Notes under the pieces: generated by a model | Databases searched by the model: none | What the model was told of the DNA's origin: nothing | What the model saw: only the letters and a program-made list of their open reading frames with translations | Made by a program: the position numbers and the translations under genes | Shown: positions 31,468 to 40,419 of the stretch, piece after piece | Numbering within the stretch: the stretch's first letter is position 1 | Layout: each line of letters begins with the position of its first letter | Assembly (NCBI GenBank): GCA_000980495.1 | Contig: LARN01000007.1 | Coordinates: 1-64,000, forward strand | Direction of reading: 5' to 3' | Length of the DNA: 64,000 bases | From: Acinetobacter sp. N54.MGS-139 | Lineage (GTDB): Bacteria > Pseudomonadota > Gammaproteobacteria > Burkholderiales > Burkholderiaceae_F

Positions 31468-31650
31468 CTATTCGTGCTTATGAGCACCGGCGTTGCCGTG
31501 TTCATGATGGCCGGCGTCATGGTGATGGCGATGCTGGTCGCTGTCACGATGAACGTGGCCGTCTTCGGCATGGGGATGTTCATGAGTATGAGTCTGGTCC
31601 AGTTCTTCAACTGTGGCTTTCTTTCCGCCGCAACCGCATGTAACACACAT
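31468..31650 (-). CDS. Stand-alone HypB N-terminal metal-binding peptide
   Basis: 60 residues starting MCVTCGCGGK, which matches the CXXCGC nickel-binding N-terminus of HypB (Cys2, Cys5, Cys7). The second half is His-rich, with about 14 His in the last 40 residues in HTHEH- and HRHHH-type runs, like the His-rich store of many HypB proteins. AAGGAG precedes the ATG and the ORF ends in TAG. After 71 nt, which can fold into a hairpin, the hypB GTPase gene starts. It therefore looks like the metal-binding domain of HypB encoded as its own peptide, probably handling nickel for HypA and HypB. Confidence 0.85.
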   Translation of the reverse strand: MCVTCGCGGKKATVEELDQTHTHEHPHAEDGHVHRDSDQHRHHHDAGHHEHGNAGAHKHE

Positions 31651-31673
31651 AATTCACTCCTTAAATAAAAAAA

Positions 31674-32021
31674 CTAGGAATCTCCGAGTTCCAGTTCACT
31701 GACTCGGAAATCGTCGCCGCCGTTTACACTGAGCTGATAGCTCCCGCACTCGGGACACGGCTCCCCGCGGCGGTGAATCGGAACAGTTTTCTGACATTTG
31801 AGACACCAGGCTGTTCCCTCCGGGCGCTCAATTTCAATCTTTGCATCCTGCATGACCGTCCCCTGCGAGGCGATCTTTAGGCCCTGCATCAGTGCATGCA
31901 TTTCAACCCCGGCCAATTCTCCGACAATCAGTTTGACGGACACAACAGAGGGAGCCTGATTTTGCTGTGCAGTGTTCTCCACGATCTCAACGATGCTCTG
32001 GGCTAAGGACATTTCATGCAT
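31674..32021 (-). CDS. hypA: Hydrogenase nickel chaperone HypA
   Basis: Nickel carrier for [NiFe]-hydrogenase maturation. It has 115 residues starting MHEMSLAQ, with the nickel-binding His2. The zinc site is CLKC...CPEC (about residues 73-92). The frame is open upstream to 32057, but the His2 N-terminus fixes the start at 32021. It overlaps the 3' end of hupK by 8 nt. Confidence 0.96.
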   Translation of the reverse strand: MHEMSLAQSIVEIVENTAQQNQAPSVVSVKLIVGELAGVEMHALMQGLKIASQGTVMQDAKIEIERPEGTAWCLKCQKTVPIHRRGEPCPECGSYQLSVNGGDDFRVSELELGDS

Positions 32022-33108
32022 CTTTGAGCTCCACGTCCATTTGAGTGCAAGGGTCAAAGGACAGAATTGTCAGTTCGGCCAGCTTTTTAAGCTCTTCGGC
32101 ATTTCCTGCCTTGAGATTCAGAAGCGTTTTTTTGAACCATTCGCTGTTGACCACGTTGATTTCGGTCGGTGTCAGGATGTGATATTTCTCAATGACACCG
32201 TCGGTAATTTTGACTGCATGAAGGAGGACACCGCGGGAGTTCTGAACGAGAGAGACCGCACTTCCGGGGCCGAGAGCCATAGCTGCGATTGTTTCTAGGG
32301 GCATACGAATCAAGTCCGCAGCGCTCAGCACTTCAATAAAACGCGCGACAAAGCGGGTGTAATTCGTGTTGCCGTCGGACATCAGCAGTCCGGCAACGGT
32401 CGGATTTTTTTTCATGCGGGCAACCGGCCCCGTCAGCGAGCGAACATCACTTTCCAATGATCCGTTTTTCCAGCAGCCTCTTTCTTTTAAGGCTTGAAGA
32501 ATAAAGGCCGTCGGTTTATCGAGGAGGGGGCCCGAGGTATATCCGCGGCTGCGGTGCGAGGAAATCTTGTCAAAGAAAGCAGTCAGACTGTCTTTGCTCG
32601 GCGTAATGGTGCCGTTAAAGAGATCCTGTTCCCAATGCTCTGAAAATCCGTCCAGCAATAAATAAGAAACCTCGCCTCTTAGCTCGCTCCAGAGTTTGTT
32701 TCTCTTGGTCTGATCTTCGGGCGGAACTTCTCGAAGCTCACTGACAAGTTCCCGCACACGAATGACGCTTTTGATTTTCGCCGCGCGATAGCCCTCTCCG
32801 GCGCATTGAAGCGCAAAGTATCTAACACCTTCGTTAATGAGTTCCAAATGGTTGGCAAACCGCGCTTTTATCAGAACCTCCTGAGAAGGCTCGCTGTTTT
32901 GGGCTACATCACACGCTACCGCGGCTGCGGCAGTTTGCGAATCCGGACAAAGCGCAAAAAGGGGCGGCAGAAGCTCTAATGCTTCTTTAACGGGACGCCC
33001 GCAAAGGAGTTTTTCAATGCGCAGCTCCTTTGCCGGTTCGATACTGACATCGGATACAGAACATCCGTCAGTCGTTAAAACAAAACGAATCGCACCGAGA
33101 TAACTCAT
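32014..33108 (-). CDS. hupK: Hydrogenase maturation factor HupK/HoxV
   Basis: Large-subunit-like scaffold thought to help assemble the metal site in hydrogenases made in the presence of oxygen. It has 364 residues. The N-terminal LLCGRPVKEALELLPPLFALCPDSQ and C-terminal SFDPCTQMDVEL echo the L1 and L2 cysteine motifs of NiFe large subunits in degenerate form, as expected for HupK. The start overlaps hupJ by 4 nt. Its presence fits the O2-tolerant type of small subunit found here. Confidence 0.85.
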   Translation of the reverse strand: MSYLGAIRFVLTTDGCSVSDVSIEPAKELRIEKLLCGRPVKEALELLPPLFALCPDSQTAAAAVACDVAQNSEPSQEVLIKARFANHLELINEGVRYFALQCAGEGYRAAKIKSVIRVRELVSELREVPPEDQTKRNKLWSELRGEVSYLLLDGFSEHWEQDLFNGTITPSKDSLTAFFDKISSHRSRGYTSGPLLDKPTAFILQALKERGCWKNGSLESDVRSLTGPVARMKKNPTVAGLLMSDGNTNYTRFVARFIEVLSAADLIRMPLETIAAMALGPGSAVSLVQNSRGVLLHAVKITDGVIEKYHILTPTEINVVNSEWFKKTLLNLKAGNAEELKKLAELTILSFDPCTQMDVELKDA

Positions 33109-33704
33109 GCTTCCTGATCCTCCGAGGTGTTTTTAGGTCTTAAGAACGAACGACGCGAGATCGGACGATTGATGGCTGTTTCAACCGCTTTCTCGATGGC
33201 TTCCGGGTCGACTTCCGGCTGAATGGCGGGAATCGGCTCGCCGAGTTCCGGTTCCTGCTCCGGCTTCATTAGTTCTTCTAAAGCAGCCTTAGCTATTTCT
33301 ACGGCCATCTCGTGATCGGATACGACTTCCTCCAGCGGAGACATAAGCGAACACATCTGATACTCGCCCAAAATTCTGTCTTTTACGCTGATGAAGTCAT
33401 ACATCCCGGCCGGGAACGGATAATGCAGGCGGCGTCCTTCGGGAATCGACTTCCACTTCGAGGGCTGGCCCTTAGCCAAAATCACGTTCATGCACCAAGG
33501 CGTGACAATGATTCCGAGCCAAAAGTATTTCCACTTATGAAAACCGACCGCCTGCACATGGACACGCGGATGCAGCATCGGCAGTCCTTGCATTCGGGTC
33601 TGCCAAATTCTGTTGAAGCCTCTTTCGAGCCGCTGTGCCGGATTCGGCGCCCACGGCTCTTCACTTTGAGGATTTTGAGTCGTCGGAGCGTTGGTTTTGA
33701 TCAT
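33105..33704 (-). CDS. hupJ: Hydrogenase assembly chaperone HybE/HupJ
   Basis: About 199 residues. The conserved HybE domain (about residues 28-140) includes RMQGLPMLHPRVHVQAVGF, LGIIVTPWCMN and FPAGMYDF. A C-terminal tail rich in Glu and Pro follows. Family members act as chaperones for small-subunit or complex assembly before Tat export. The frame is open to 33800, but the ATG at 33704 gives the expected N-terminus. It overlaps the 3' end of the rubredoxin gene by 44 nt. Confidence 0.85.
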   Translation of the reverse strand: MIKTNAPTTQNPQSEEPWAPNPAQRLERGFNRIWQTRMQGLPMLHPRVHVQAVGFHKWKYFWLGIIVTPWCMNVILAKGQPSKWKSIPEGRRLHYPFPAGMYDFISVKDRILGEYQMCSLMSPLEEVVSDHEMAVEIAKAALEELMKPEQEPELGEPIPAIQPEVDPEAIEKAVETAINRPISRRSFLRPKNTSEDQEA

Positions 33705-33921
33705 AGTCTTCGGGCACAACCATAAAAAGGTCGCGTTCGCAGCCGCAAACCGGACAATTCCAGTACTCGGGCAGTTCCGAGAAAGGGGTGCCGGGTTCAA
33801 TGTTCTGATCTACATCGCCTTTAGAAGGGTCATAGATGTAATGACAGACTTTGCACTCCAAGCGCGTATCAGGGTGCAGCTTGGAGCTGTCGCCTAAAAA
33901 AGTACCTTCAAATCCGGGCAT
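33661..33921 (-). CDS. hupI: Rubredoxin HupI/HoxR
   Basis: 86-residue rubredoxin with the two iron-binding pairs CKVC and CPVC and the core YIYDPSKGDVDQNIEPGTPF. The hydrogenase-linked rubredoxin HupI/HoxR protects or supports small-subunit maturation under oxygen. The long upstream frame extension to 34107 is not used: the ATG at 33921 overlaps the hupH stop as TAATG and gives the normal N-terminus. Confidence 0.92.
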   Translation of the reverse strand: MPGFEGTFLGDSSKLHPDTRLECKVCHYIYDPSKGDVDQNIEPGTPFSELPEYWNCPVCGCERDLFMVVPEDYDQNQRSDDSKSSK

Positions 33922-34826
33922 TATTTGATTTCCACAGGTGAAAGTTCCCAGCTTTTGGTGACCCATTCGATCAATTCTTTGATGCGAACGGCAGAATCGG
34001 CCAAGTCTTCGGAAGCGGCAACCGCTTCTTCCGGAAGACCGGCGACAACAAGCGTATTGAGAATCATCAGGCGAGCCGGAGCGTTGTTCAAATACTGAAC
34101 CTTCCAAACGTGACGTACATCGGTCGAAGAAATACGGCAGTTTCCGAATCCGCGGGACATCATTTGAACGGCGCCCGCGCCGACTGCAGCTTCGATCACT
34201 TTATGGTCTTCAGCCGACATCGGAAGATGCGACAGGTTGATCGTGAAAGCAGGAGCACCCGGTTCCCAAGCTTTGAGCGCCTCTTTGAGTTCGGCGATAA
34301 TCGCCGGGCTGTTCATGGCCTCGGGACCGAACTCAACCGGATGCAGATCCGGCTGGCTGGTTACGTAAGCAGCTTCGGCAACGCAGGAAGGAATGGCACT
34401 GACTTCGAGCTGGTCGGCAATCTGCTGGCCGTCACGGTAGTAGCACACGCGCCAAACACCCACGAATATCGATTCCTGAATACGGATTTCGTCGAAGGTT
34501 TCGTTCGGGATGGAAATGCGAATGGCTACTTCACCTTCGCCGAGCATCTGGTTAATAAGCGCCAGCGTTTCTTTGTCATAGCCGTTCATCGCAAAGGCAG
34601 GACCGGCATCGCCGCTGTCCATATTCCAAAGGCGCATTTCCTCGTAAAGGTCGATGAAGAACTGGCGGCATTTTTCAGCCGTTTCTTTATCCGCGACTTC
34701 AGGCGTGTACGGCTGACGGAAGGTGTCTACGATATCGGGGACGCCGATCGTATTGGCAACAGAGCGCTCCGGCTGAGAACCGGGGCCGAGAAGGTTAATA
34801 GGTATCGAAATCGGTTTGGTGATCAT
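33921..34826 (-). CDS. hupH: Hydrogenase expression/formation protein HupH/HyaF
   Basis: About 301 residues. The N-terminal segment with INLLGPGSQP and the C-terminal region MMSRGFGNCRISSTDVRHVWKV are hallmarks of HupH/HyaF/HoxQ. It acts in maturation of the small subunit of membrane-bound hydrogenases. The frame extends to 34940, but the ATG at 34826 gives the usual N-terminus, although no strong ribosome-binding site is seen. Confidence 0.9.
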   Translation of the reverse strand: MITKPISIPINLLGPGSQPERSVANTIGVPDIVDTFRQPYTPEVADKETAEKCRQFFIDLYEEMRLWNMDSGDAGPAFAMNGYDKETLALINQMLGEGEVAIRISIPNETFDEIRIQESIFVGVWRVCYYRDGQQIADQLEVSAIPSCVAEAAYVTSQPDLHPVEFGPEAMNSPAIIAELKEALKAWEPGAPAFTINLSHLPMSAEDHKVIEAAVGAGAVQMMSRGFGNCRISSTDVRHVWKVQYLNNAPARLMILNTLVVAGLPEEAVAASEDLADSAVRIKELIEWVTKSWELSPVEIK

Positions 34827-34849
34827 GATTGAAGTCTTTATAGATTTAG

Positions 34850-35296
34850 TTAGATGGATCGAACAGGGATGCCGACGGAGGGCGGATAGTGCGGCTCGCT
34901 GTGCATGATTTCGTCCGCTTCTCGGACTAAATCGGCCCAAAGCCGCAGTCCGTCAACTGCACCTAAATACTTGCCGTCGCGGAAAAAGACCAGAGCCGGC
35001 CAGCGTTTGAAGCCGTAAGTTACGGCGAGCTTTCTGGCGTTGGGAGGCCCGACTACGGCTTTGTGTTCGATAAGGCCGCAGCTCTTTGCCAGTTCAGGTG
35101 CAATCACAAGCGCGTCCATGGTTTCTTTCATGCGGTTGGGATCTTCAATAAAAACAACCATCGAAAGACCCGGCTTCTGCAGAAACTGCGGGAAGGTGTC
35201 CTTGTCGCAGCTTTCAAAACCGTGTTCGTTGACCATTCTCAAAAACAGAGGGTGGCTGTAGAGGTCAATCTTCGGGGAAGTGCCCATCAGTTCCAT
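34850..35296 (-). CDS. hupG: Hydrogenase accessory protein HupG/HyaE
   Basis: 148-residue thioredoxin-fold protein of the HyaE/HupG/HoxO family, which chaperones the Tat signal of the hydrogenase small subunit. FKRWPALVFFRDGKYLG is the recognisable core. There is no CXXC, as expected: this family is not redox-active. The start overlaps the hupF stop by 1 nt (TGATG). Confidence 0.88.
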   Translation of the reverse strand: MELMGTSPKIDLYSHPLFLRMVNEHGFESCDKDTFPQFLQKPGLSMVVFIEDPNRMKETMDALVIAPELAKSCGLIEHKAVVGPPNARKLAVTYGFKRWPALVFFRDGKYLGAVDGLRLWADLVREADEIMHSEPHYPPSVGIPVRSI

Positions 35297-35622
35297 CAGT
35301 GCTTCTCCTTTTTATCGAGTTGGGCTTGGAGGTGCGGAGGCAGTTTGCCGGTATTGGCCACAATGTCAGCAAACGCATCTTCGACATCGGGTGTCTGGCC
35401 GTTCATGGCCGCTTCCAGTGCATCGAGCGCAGCATCGACCTGACGCGCCCGTTCTTCTGTAATTTTTTTCGTTCCCATTCCGTTCCAAGCCAGAACCCAT
35501 TCGCCGATTTGGACGTCGCCGAGCATCAGGACGTCAAGGTTTTCGGTTTGGCCGCGGCCGGAACAGACCGCTCTGCCGGGATAGGGCAGAGACTCAACTT
35601 TCATTGGAATTCCGATACACAT
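35296..35622 (-). CDS. hupF: HypC-family chaperone HupF/HoxL
   Basis: 108 residues. The N-terminal MCIGIPMKV and the GDVQIGEWVLAWNG core place it in the HypC family. The longer C-terminus, with EERARQVDAALDALEAAM and about 35 more residues, marks the HupF/HoxL branch that works in aerobic hydrogenase maturation. It overlaps hupD by 1 nt (TAATG). Confidence 0.92.
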   Translation of the reverse strand: MCIGIPMKVESLPYPGRAVCSGRGQTENLDVLMLGDVQIGEWVLAWNGMGTKKITEERARQVDAALDALEAAMNGQTPDVEDAFADIVANTGKLPPHLQAQLDKKEKH

Positions 35623-36263
35623 TATTCGTCTGCCTTTGCGACAAAGCGCGCAAAACGGATGTCGCCGTCTCGGCAGGCTTCTTCTGCCGAGGGACGTCCG
35701 CTTTCATATTGTTCGATATCTAAACAAGGCGCATCCATGAGGGCAGGGGCAATTTCGTCCTCAGAGCGGGCCCGAAGTCCGACGTTCCAGCCGCGAACGA
35801 TTTCGTATCCGTCACGGACAGCTTCATCAATATTTGCTTTGGCTTCAGGAGAAAGAGAACCGCCGTAGTCATCCAGCAAAATCGGCTGGAAACCCACAAC
35901 CGCGATTTCTTTCGGAACGGCGCCCCGTACGGCTGCGGCAACCAAAAGATCATTCATGCCCGTTTGGTGCGGAGAAATCTTAGTAGAGGTCCAAAGTTTG
36001 ACATCGTCGTTGCGAAGCACACGGAGCTCACCGGGTTTGCCCTTGAAATCACAGCAGTCAAAAATCAGAAGTTTTTCTGCTCGGCAGATTCTGTCGTAGA
36101 GATACATACCGAGTGTGCCGCCGTCCGCAATAACGTTATTCGGATCGGTAAAAGCGTATTTATCGTTGAAAGCTTCAACGACTCTGACTCCGAAGCCTTC
36201 GTCTGCCCAGAGGATGTTTCCGATCCCTAGGATCAGACACGGAATATCTTTGAGGTTTTGCAT
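35622..36263 (-). CDS. hupD: Hydrogenase maturation endopeptidase HupD/HyaD
   Basis: Removes the C-terminal peptide of the large subunit after nickel insertion. Motifs include GIGNILWADEGFGVRV (nickel-sensing Glu), DCCDF, SPHQTGMNDLL with the metal His, and VVGFQPILLDDYGGSL. A C-terminal HyaD-like extension (CLDIEQYESGR) is present. The start is uncertain between the ATG at 36263 (213 residues) and a GTG at 36278. The 147-bp gap to higA upstream is AT-rich with a possible -10 but nothing firm. Confidence 0.92.
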   Translation of the reverse strand: MQNLKDIPCLILGIGNILWADEGFGVRVVEAFNDKYAFTDPNNVIADGGTLGMYLYDRICRAEKLLIFDCCDFKGKPGELRVLRNDDVKLWTSTKISPHQTGMNDLLVAAAVRGAVPKEIAVVGFQPILLDDYGGSLSPEAKANIDEAVRDGYEIVRGWNVGLRARSEDEIAPALMDAPCLDIEQYESGRPSAEEACRDGDIRFARFVAKADE

Positions 36264-36410
36264 ATCTAGAATTGCCACCGTTATGGTTACAGGTTCTTAA
36301 TATGCCACTAGTATAGTTACAAAATTTAAGTAAAACTACGGAGATAACGGATTAATTATCCGCTCAAAATGGTTTTTTGATGGCTATTTTCGCTTTTTCT
36401 TTCAATAACT

Positions 36411-36758
36411 CTAGCTGATTTTCTCTTCTGCATTTTCATTCTCGAGCGCCTGATGAATGTCCCAGCGCATTTGCAGAGAGAGCCAGAATTCGGGATCGGT
36501 GTGGAAGTATCGAGATAAGCGAATGGCCGTGTCGGTTGAAATGGAGCGTTTTCCGACGATGAGCTCGTTGATGCGGCGCCGAGAGACGCCGATGGCTTGT
36601 GCCAGCTCGGCTTGTGAAATGCCGAGAGGCTCTAAAAAACGCGATTCCAGAAATGCGCCCGGATGGGGTGCACTTCTGGAAGAACGTGAAATACGGCCTC
36701 GCAGCGGAGGAACTCCTCCGCTGTTTTGACCGTTAGTTTGATCCGAAGATCTTGCCAT
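36411..36758 (-). CDS. HigA-type HTH protein inside the hup operon
   Basis: 115 residues. Residues about 35-105 match the HigA/VapI antitoxin family: HPGAFLESRFLEPLGISQAELAQAIGVSRRRINELIVGKR, then DTAIRLSRYF and FWLSLQ. No HigB toxin gene is next to it on either side. It lies 9 nt downstream of hupC and 147 nt upstream of hupD. It may be an orphan antitoxin or a domesticated transcription factor acting on the hydrogenase operon. Confidence 0.85.
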   Translation of the reverse strand: MARSSDQTNGQNSGGVPPLRGRISRSSRSAPHPGAFLESRFLEPLGISQAELAQAIGVSRRRINELIVGKRSISTDTAIRLSRYFHTDPEFWLSLQMRWDIHQALENENAEEKIS

Positions 36759-36766
36759 GAGAAAGC

Positions 36767-37537
36767 CTAGGCTTTGTTGGCAGAAGAAGCATTCGGGATG
36801 TCAGAAGGGGGAATGTCTTCGTTACCCGGCTGACGGATCGGTTCCTTGAAGAAGCGGATACCGTTGATCATCGTAGAAACCTGTGTGCCGCCGCCCATGA
36901 TGTCTTCACGGAAGCTCATGTAAAGGTGAGCGCAGAGGAAGATGAGCAGGTAGTACATCAGAAGATGATGGAAGGTACGCACCGGCTGAGGACCGCCGAG
37001 CCATGCTGTAACCCAGCCGAACCAGGACATCCAGCCTGTATCCCATCCCCACTGTTCGGCGTAGAGGCCTAAACCGGTCAGGATGATCAGGACGGAGCCG
37101 AGGACGTACATGAGACACATAGCCGTCTGGGCCAGAGGATTATGACCGACATATTCCTTCGGGTGTTTGTTCAGGAAAAGGTAGTAGAGGGCAGTGCCGA
37201 AAATACCTTTAATCCATTCCATATCCCAGAACGGAAGGATGAAGATCATACGGGAATACTTGTTGCCGACGAATGCCCAGTAAATACGATAGAGCATCAG
37301 CACGGCGAACAGCATGCCGCAAACCAAGTGCAGCAGGATGATGTTTCCGAAGAAGTAGGTATCCCAAGTGGTGGCGTAGTTTGCAATCGGCGGCCAGCCA
37401 ATCAGGAAACCCGTAATGACCAGCATGAAGAATGCGGCGCACTGAGCCCAGTGCCAGAAGCGTACAGGAGCTTCGTACACGTACACGGGTTCAATCGGGC
37501 CTTCCTCAATGCTGTATGCCCATTTCGAGATTTTCAT
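36767..37537 (-). CDS. hupC: [NiFe]-hydrogenase b-type cytochrome subunit
   Basis: Diheme cytochrome b that anchors the hydrogenase and passes electrons to the quinone pool. It has 256 residues, four hydrophobic segments, and histidines in VRFWHWAQ, LLHLVCGM and TFHHLLMYY...CAHLYMSFRE that fit heme ligation. It is preceded by hupL, as in hyaABC-type operons. Confidence 0.95.
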   Translation of the reverse strand: MKISKWAYSIEEGPIEPVYVYEAPVRFWHWAQCAAFFMLVITGFLIGWPPIANYATTWDTYFFGNIILLHLVCGMLFAVLMLYRIYWAFVGNKYSRMIFILPFWDMEWIKGIFGTALYYLFLNKHPKEYVGHNPLAQTAMCLMYVLGSVLIILTGLGLYAEQWGWDTGWMSWFGWVTAWLGGPQPVRTFHHLLMYYLLIFLCAHLYMSFREDIMGGGTQVSTMINGIRFFKEPIRQPGNEDIPPSDIPNASSANKA

Positions 37538-37549
37538 AAAACCTCCTAA

Positions 37550-39319
37550 TTAGCGGACTTGAACTTTGCAGAGTTCCTCACCGCTGGTCGACATGACGTG
37601 AGTTGCGCAGGCCAAGCACGGGTCAAAGCTGTGGATCGTACGCAAGATTTCGAGAGGCTGATCAGCCACGGCAACAGGTGTGCCGAGCAGAGCGGCTTCG
37701 TAAGCACCGAGCTGGCCCTTGGTGTCGCGCGGAGAAGCATTCCACGTAGTCGGAACAACAGCCTGCCAGTTTTCGATCACGCCGTCTTTAATAACGCACC
37801 AGTGTCCGAGGGCACCGCGCGGAGCTTCGCACTGACCGACGCCTTTGCATTCTTTCGGCCAAGTACTCGGTTCCCATTTATCCATGTTGGCAGCGACTTC
37901 ATCACCGGCCTTGATGTTGGCTTCGAGTTCATCGACGTATTCGAGCATGAGCTGAGCGCACATCTTGGCTTCCAAACCGCGGCAGAGAGTACGGCCGAGG
38001 GTGGAGAAGAGAGCTTCGACAGGTACGCCGGCTTGAGCAAGAGCGCGGTCGACGAGTTCTTTCTGGCGCGGCATCTTCTTGGCGTAGGCGACAACCATAC
38101 GTGCAAGAGGACCGGTTTCCATTGCGTGTCCGTTCCATCTCGGAGCTTTGATCCAAGAGTAGCGGGCATTCGTGGTGAGCCATTTGATGTCGGTCTTGGT
38201 GCCTTCGTAGTCGACGCCGGCTTTGCCGAGGTCGAAGTTCGGGTCGGTGATACCTTCCCAAGGATGCAGACCTTCAGCGGGTTTCGGATAGGAGTACCAG
38301 GAGTGATCAACGAATTCTTTGATCTGGTTGGGATCCTTAAGGTCAACCGGAAGAATCTGGTCGAACTTGCCGTCGATAACGGCGCCGTTCGGCATAACGA
38401 GGCTCTTTTCGGACATATCGTTGGCATAGGCCGGGAAGTCGCCGTAGCAGAGCAGGTTCTTGTTGGCAAGGCCTCCGCCGATCTTGTACCAGTCTTTGTA
38501 GTAGGCCTGCATTGCCATCAGGTCAGGATAGTAGACTTCGTCGATGAAGCGGATCGTGGACTTAGCCACATCGCGCAGGAAGTTCATCCAAACCTGGTTG
38601 ATCATGATGCCCTGGGCACCTGTATCGCTCATGTTAATCGGGCAGGGAACGCCGCCGACCAAATAGTTCGGGTGCGGGTTCTTACCGCCGACGATAGCGT
38701 GGACCTTAACGATTTCGCGCTGGAAGTCCAAGCTTTCGAGGTAGTGAGTGACGCCCAGAAGGTTAATTTCCGGAGGAAGCTTGTAGCCGGGGTTGCCCCA
38801 GTAAGCGTTAGCAAAAATACCGAGCTGGCCGCTGGCGACGAAAGCTTTCAAGCGGTCCTGAACTTCTTTGAAGTAAGCAGGAGAGGAGAGAGCATGCGTG
38901 GAGATGGACTGCTGGATTTCGCTGGTCTTCTTCGGATCGGCGCTCAAAGCGGAGACGACGTCAATCCAGTCGCAGCCGTGGAGCTGATAGAAGTGAGTCA
39001 GGTGGTCCTGGCAGTACAGCGTAGCGTTCATCAGGTTGCGGATGATATTGGCGTTCTTCGGAATCTTAATTCCGAGAGCATCTTCAACCGCGCGGACGGC
39101 AGACAAAGCATGAATACCGGTGCAGACGCCGCAGATGCGCTCCACAAAGGCCCATGCATCACGGGGGTCGCGTCCCTTCAGAATAACTTCAAGACCGCGC
39201 CACATCGTGCCGGTAGACATTGCGTCGACGATGACATTGTTTTCATCGAGGACGGCCTGCATACGTAAGTGACCCTCGATTCGGGTTACAGGGTCAACAA
39301 CAACTTTCTTATTTGCCAT
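37550..39319 (-). CDS. hupL: [NiFe]-hydrogenase large subunit, group 1
   Basis: Carries the NiFe(CN)2CO active site for H2 oxidation. It has 589 residues. The N-terminal cysteine pair is in [20 protein letters not shown] and the C-terminal pair in DPCLACATH. HupD would cleave after that His, removing the 15-residue tail [15 protein letters not shown]. The ATG overlaps the hupS stop by 1 nt (TAATG). Confidence 0.98.
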   Translation of the reverse strand: MANKKVVVDPVTRIEGHLRMQAVLDENNVIVDAMSTGTMWRGLEVILKGRDPRDAWAFVERICGVCTGIHALSAVRAVEDALGIKIPKNANIIRNLMNATLYCQDHLTHFYQLHGCDWIDVVSALSADPKKTSEIQQSISTHALSSPAYFKEVQDRLKAFVASGQLGIFANAYWGNPGYKLPPEINLLGVTHYLESLDFQREIVKVHAIVGGKNPHPNYLVGGVPCPINMSDTGAQGIMINQVWMNFLRDVAKSTIRFIDEVYYPDLMAMQAYYKDWYKIGGGLANKNLLCYGDFPAYANDMSEKSLVMPNGAVIDGKFDQILPVDLKDPNQIKEFVDHSWYSYPKPAEGLHPWEGITDPNFDLGKAGVDYEGTKTDIKWLTTNARYSWIKAPRWNGHAMETGPLARMVVAYAKKMPRQKELVDRALAQAGVPVEALFSTLGRTLCRGLEAKMCAQLMLEYVDELEANIKAGDEVAANMDKWEPSTWPKECKGVGQCEAPRGALGHWCVIKDGVIENWQAVVPTTWNASPRDTKGQLGAYEAALLGTPVAVADQPLEILRTIHSFDPCLACATHVMSTSGEELCKVQVR

Positions 39320-40419
39320 TATTCATTTACTCCCATGTCCTTGTTGACTTCTTTTGACTTGGCGCGAGCGACGGCGCTTGCGGCGGCATGAACAGCCACG
39401 GCGGCACCCATCACACCAAGAGCAGCCAAGCCTACGCGGTCAGCAGTAGCCTGGATGCCAAGACCCCAGCTCGGAGGCAGGATGGTCGGTTCGTGAGCGT
39501 AGAAGCTGCCTCTATCCCAGAAGTTGTCTTCGGAGCAAGCCAAGCAGGGATGTCCGGATTCAACCGGCCAAGACAGCATGTCGTTCCAACGGATAGAAGA
39601 GCAGGAGTTGTAAGTGACAGGTCCCTTGCAGCCGACTTTGTAGAGGCAGTAGCCGAGTTTGGCGCCGATGTCGTCGAATTTTTCAACGAACTGGCCGGCA
39701 TCGAAGTGAGCGCGGCGATAACACTTGTCGTGGTTGCGCTGGCCGTAGAACATCTTAGGACGGAGCTGAGCGTCAACCGGAGGCAGGCGGTCATATGTCA
39801 GCATGTAGGTGATGACGCCGGTCATGACTTCCGGGATCGGGGGGCAGCCCGGTACGCGGATAATCGGCTTATCTTTGATGACATCTGTAATAGGAACAGA
39901 TTTTGTCGGATTCGGTTTGGCGGTGTTGATGCAGCCCCAGGAAGAGCAGGAGCCCCAGGCGATAACAGCTTTGGCGCCTTTGGCAACGTGCATCAGTTTT
40001 TCAAGGAAGGGTTTGCCGCCGGGCAGACAGAACATGCCGTCAGCGCCGAGGCAGGGAGATCCTTCAACAGCCAGGATGTAGTTGCCGTTGAATTTCTTCA
40101 TGACGTCTTCGAGGGCCTGGTGATCTTGTTCACCGGCAGCGACCATCAGTGTGTCGTCGTAGGCCAGAGAAATCATCGAAAGGATAACGTCTTTGGTCAG
40201 CGGATGGTAAGAACGAATGAAAGATTCAGTACAGCAGGTGCATTCCAGGCCGTGGAGCCAGATAACCGGAGTACGTGGTTTAGTTTCCATCGCGTGGGCG
40301 ATGTCCGCTGCGCCGTTTGCACCGAGTCCGAGGGAAGCGGCTGTCAAAGAGCAGAATTTAAGGAAACTGCGTCTTGAGACACCTTGCCGCCGCATCAATT
40401 GATAGTTAGTTTCTGTCAT
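39319..40419 (-). CDS. hupS: [NiFe]-hydrogenase small subunit, O2-tolerant type
   Basis: Electron-transfer subunit, 366 residues. The twin-arginine signal SRRSFLKFC leads to a likely cleavage after AHA (residue 43). In mature numbering the cysteines fall at 17, 19, 20, 115, 120 and 149 ([17 protein letters not shown]). This is the six-Cys set that binds the [4Fe-3S] proximal cluster of O2-tolerant group 1d enzymes such as E. coli Hyd-1; the extra ones are Cys19 and Cys120. A C-terminal transmembrane anchor (about 329-350) is present. It is the first gene of a roughly 14-kb array. Confidence 0.97.
   Translation of the reverse strand: MTETNYQLMRRQGVSRRSFLKFCSLTAASLGLGANGAADIAHAMETKPRTPVIWLHGLECTCCTESFIRSYHPLTKDVILSMISLAYDDTLMVAAGEQDHQALEDVMKKFNGNYILAVEGSPCLGADGMFCLPGGKPFLEKLMHVAKGAKAVIAWGSCSSWGCINTAKPNPTKSVPITDVIKDKPIIRVPGCPPIPEVMTGVITYMLTYDRLPPVDAQLRPKMFYGQRNHDKCYRRAHFDAGQFVEKFDDIGAKLGYCLYKVGCKGPVTYNSCSSIRWNDMLSWPVESGHPCLACSEDNFWDRGSFYAHEPTILPPSWGLGIQATADRVGLAALGVMGAAVAVHAAASAVARAKSKEVNKDMGVNE

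Noticed and set aside
31397..31650. Frameshift or sequencing error splitting hypB
   Set aside because: Both parts have their own ribosome-binding site, start and stop, and the 71-nt spacer does not encode a plausible linker joining them.
37559..39268. 569-codon open frame on the plus strand opposite hupL
   Set aside because: It is a mirror of the hupL codon usage. It has no ribosome-binding site and no family resemblance, and hupL is certain.
39388..40377. 329-codon open frame opposite hupS
   Set aside because: Antisense shadow of the hydrogenase small subunit gene.
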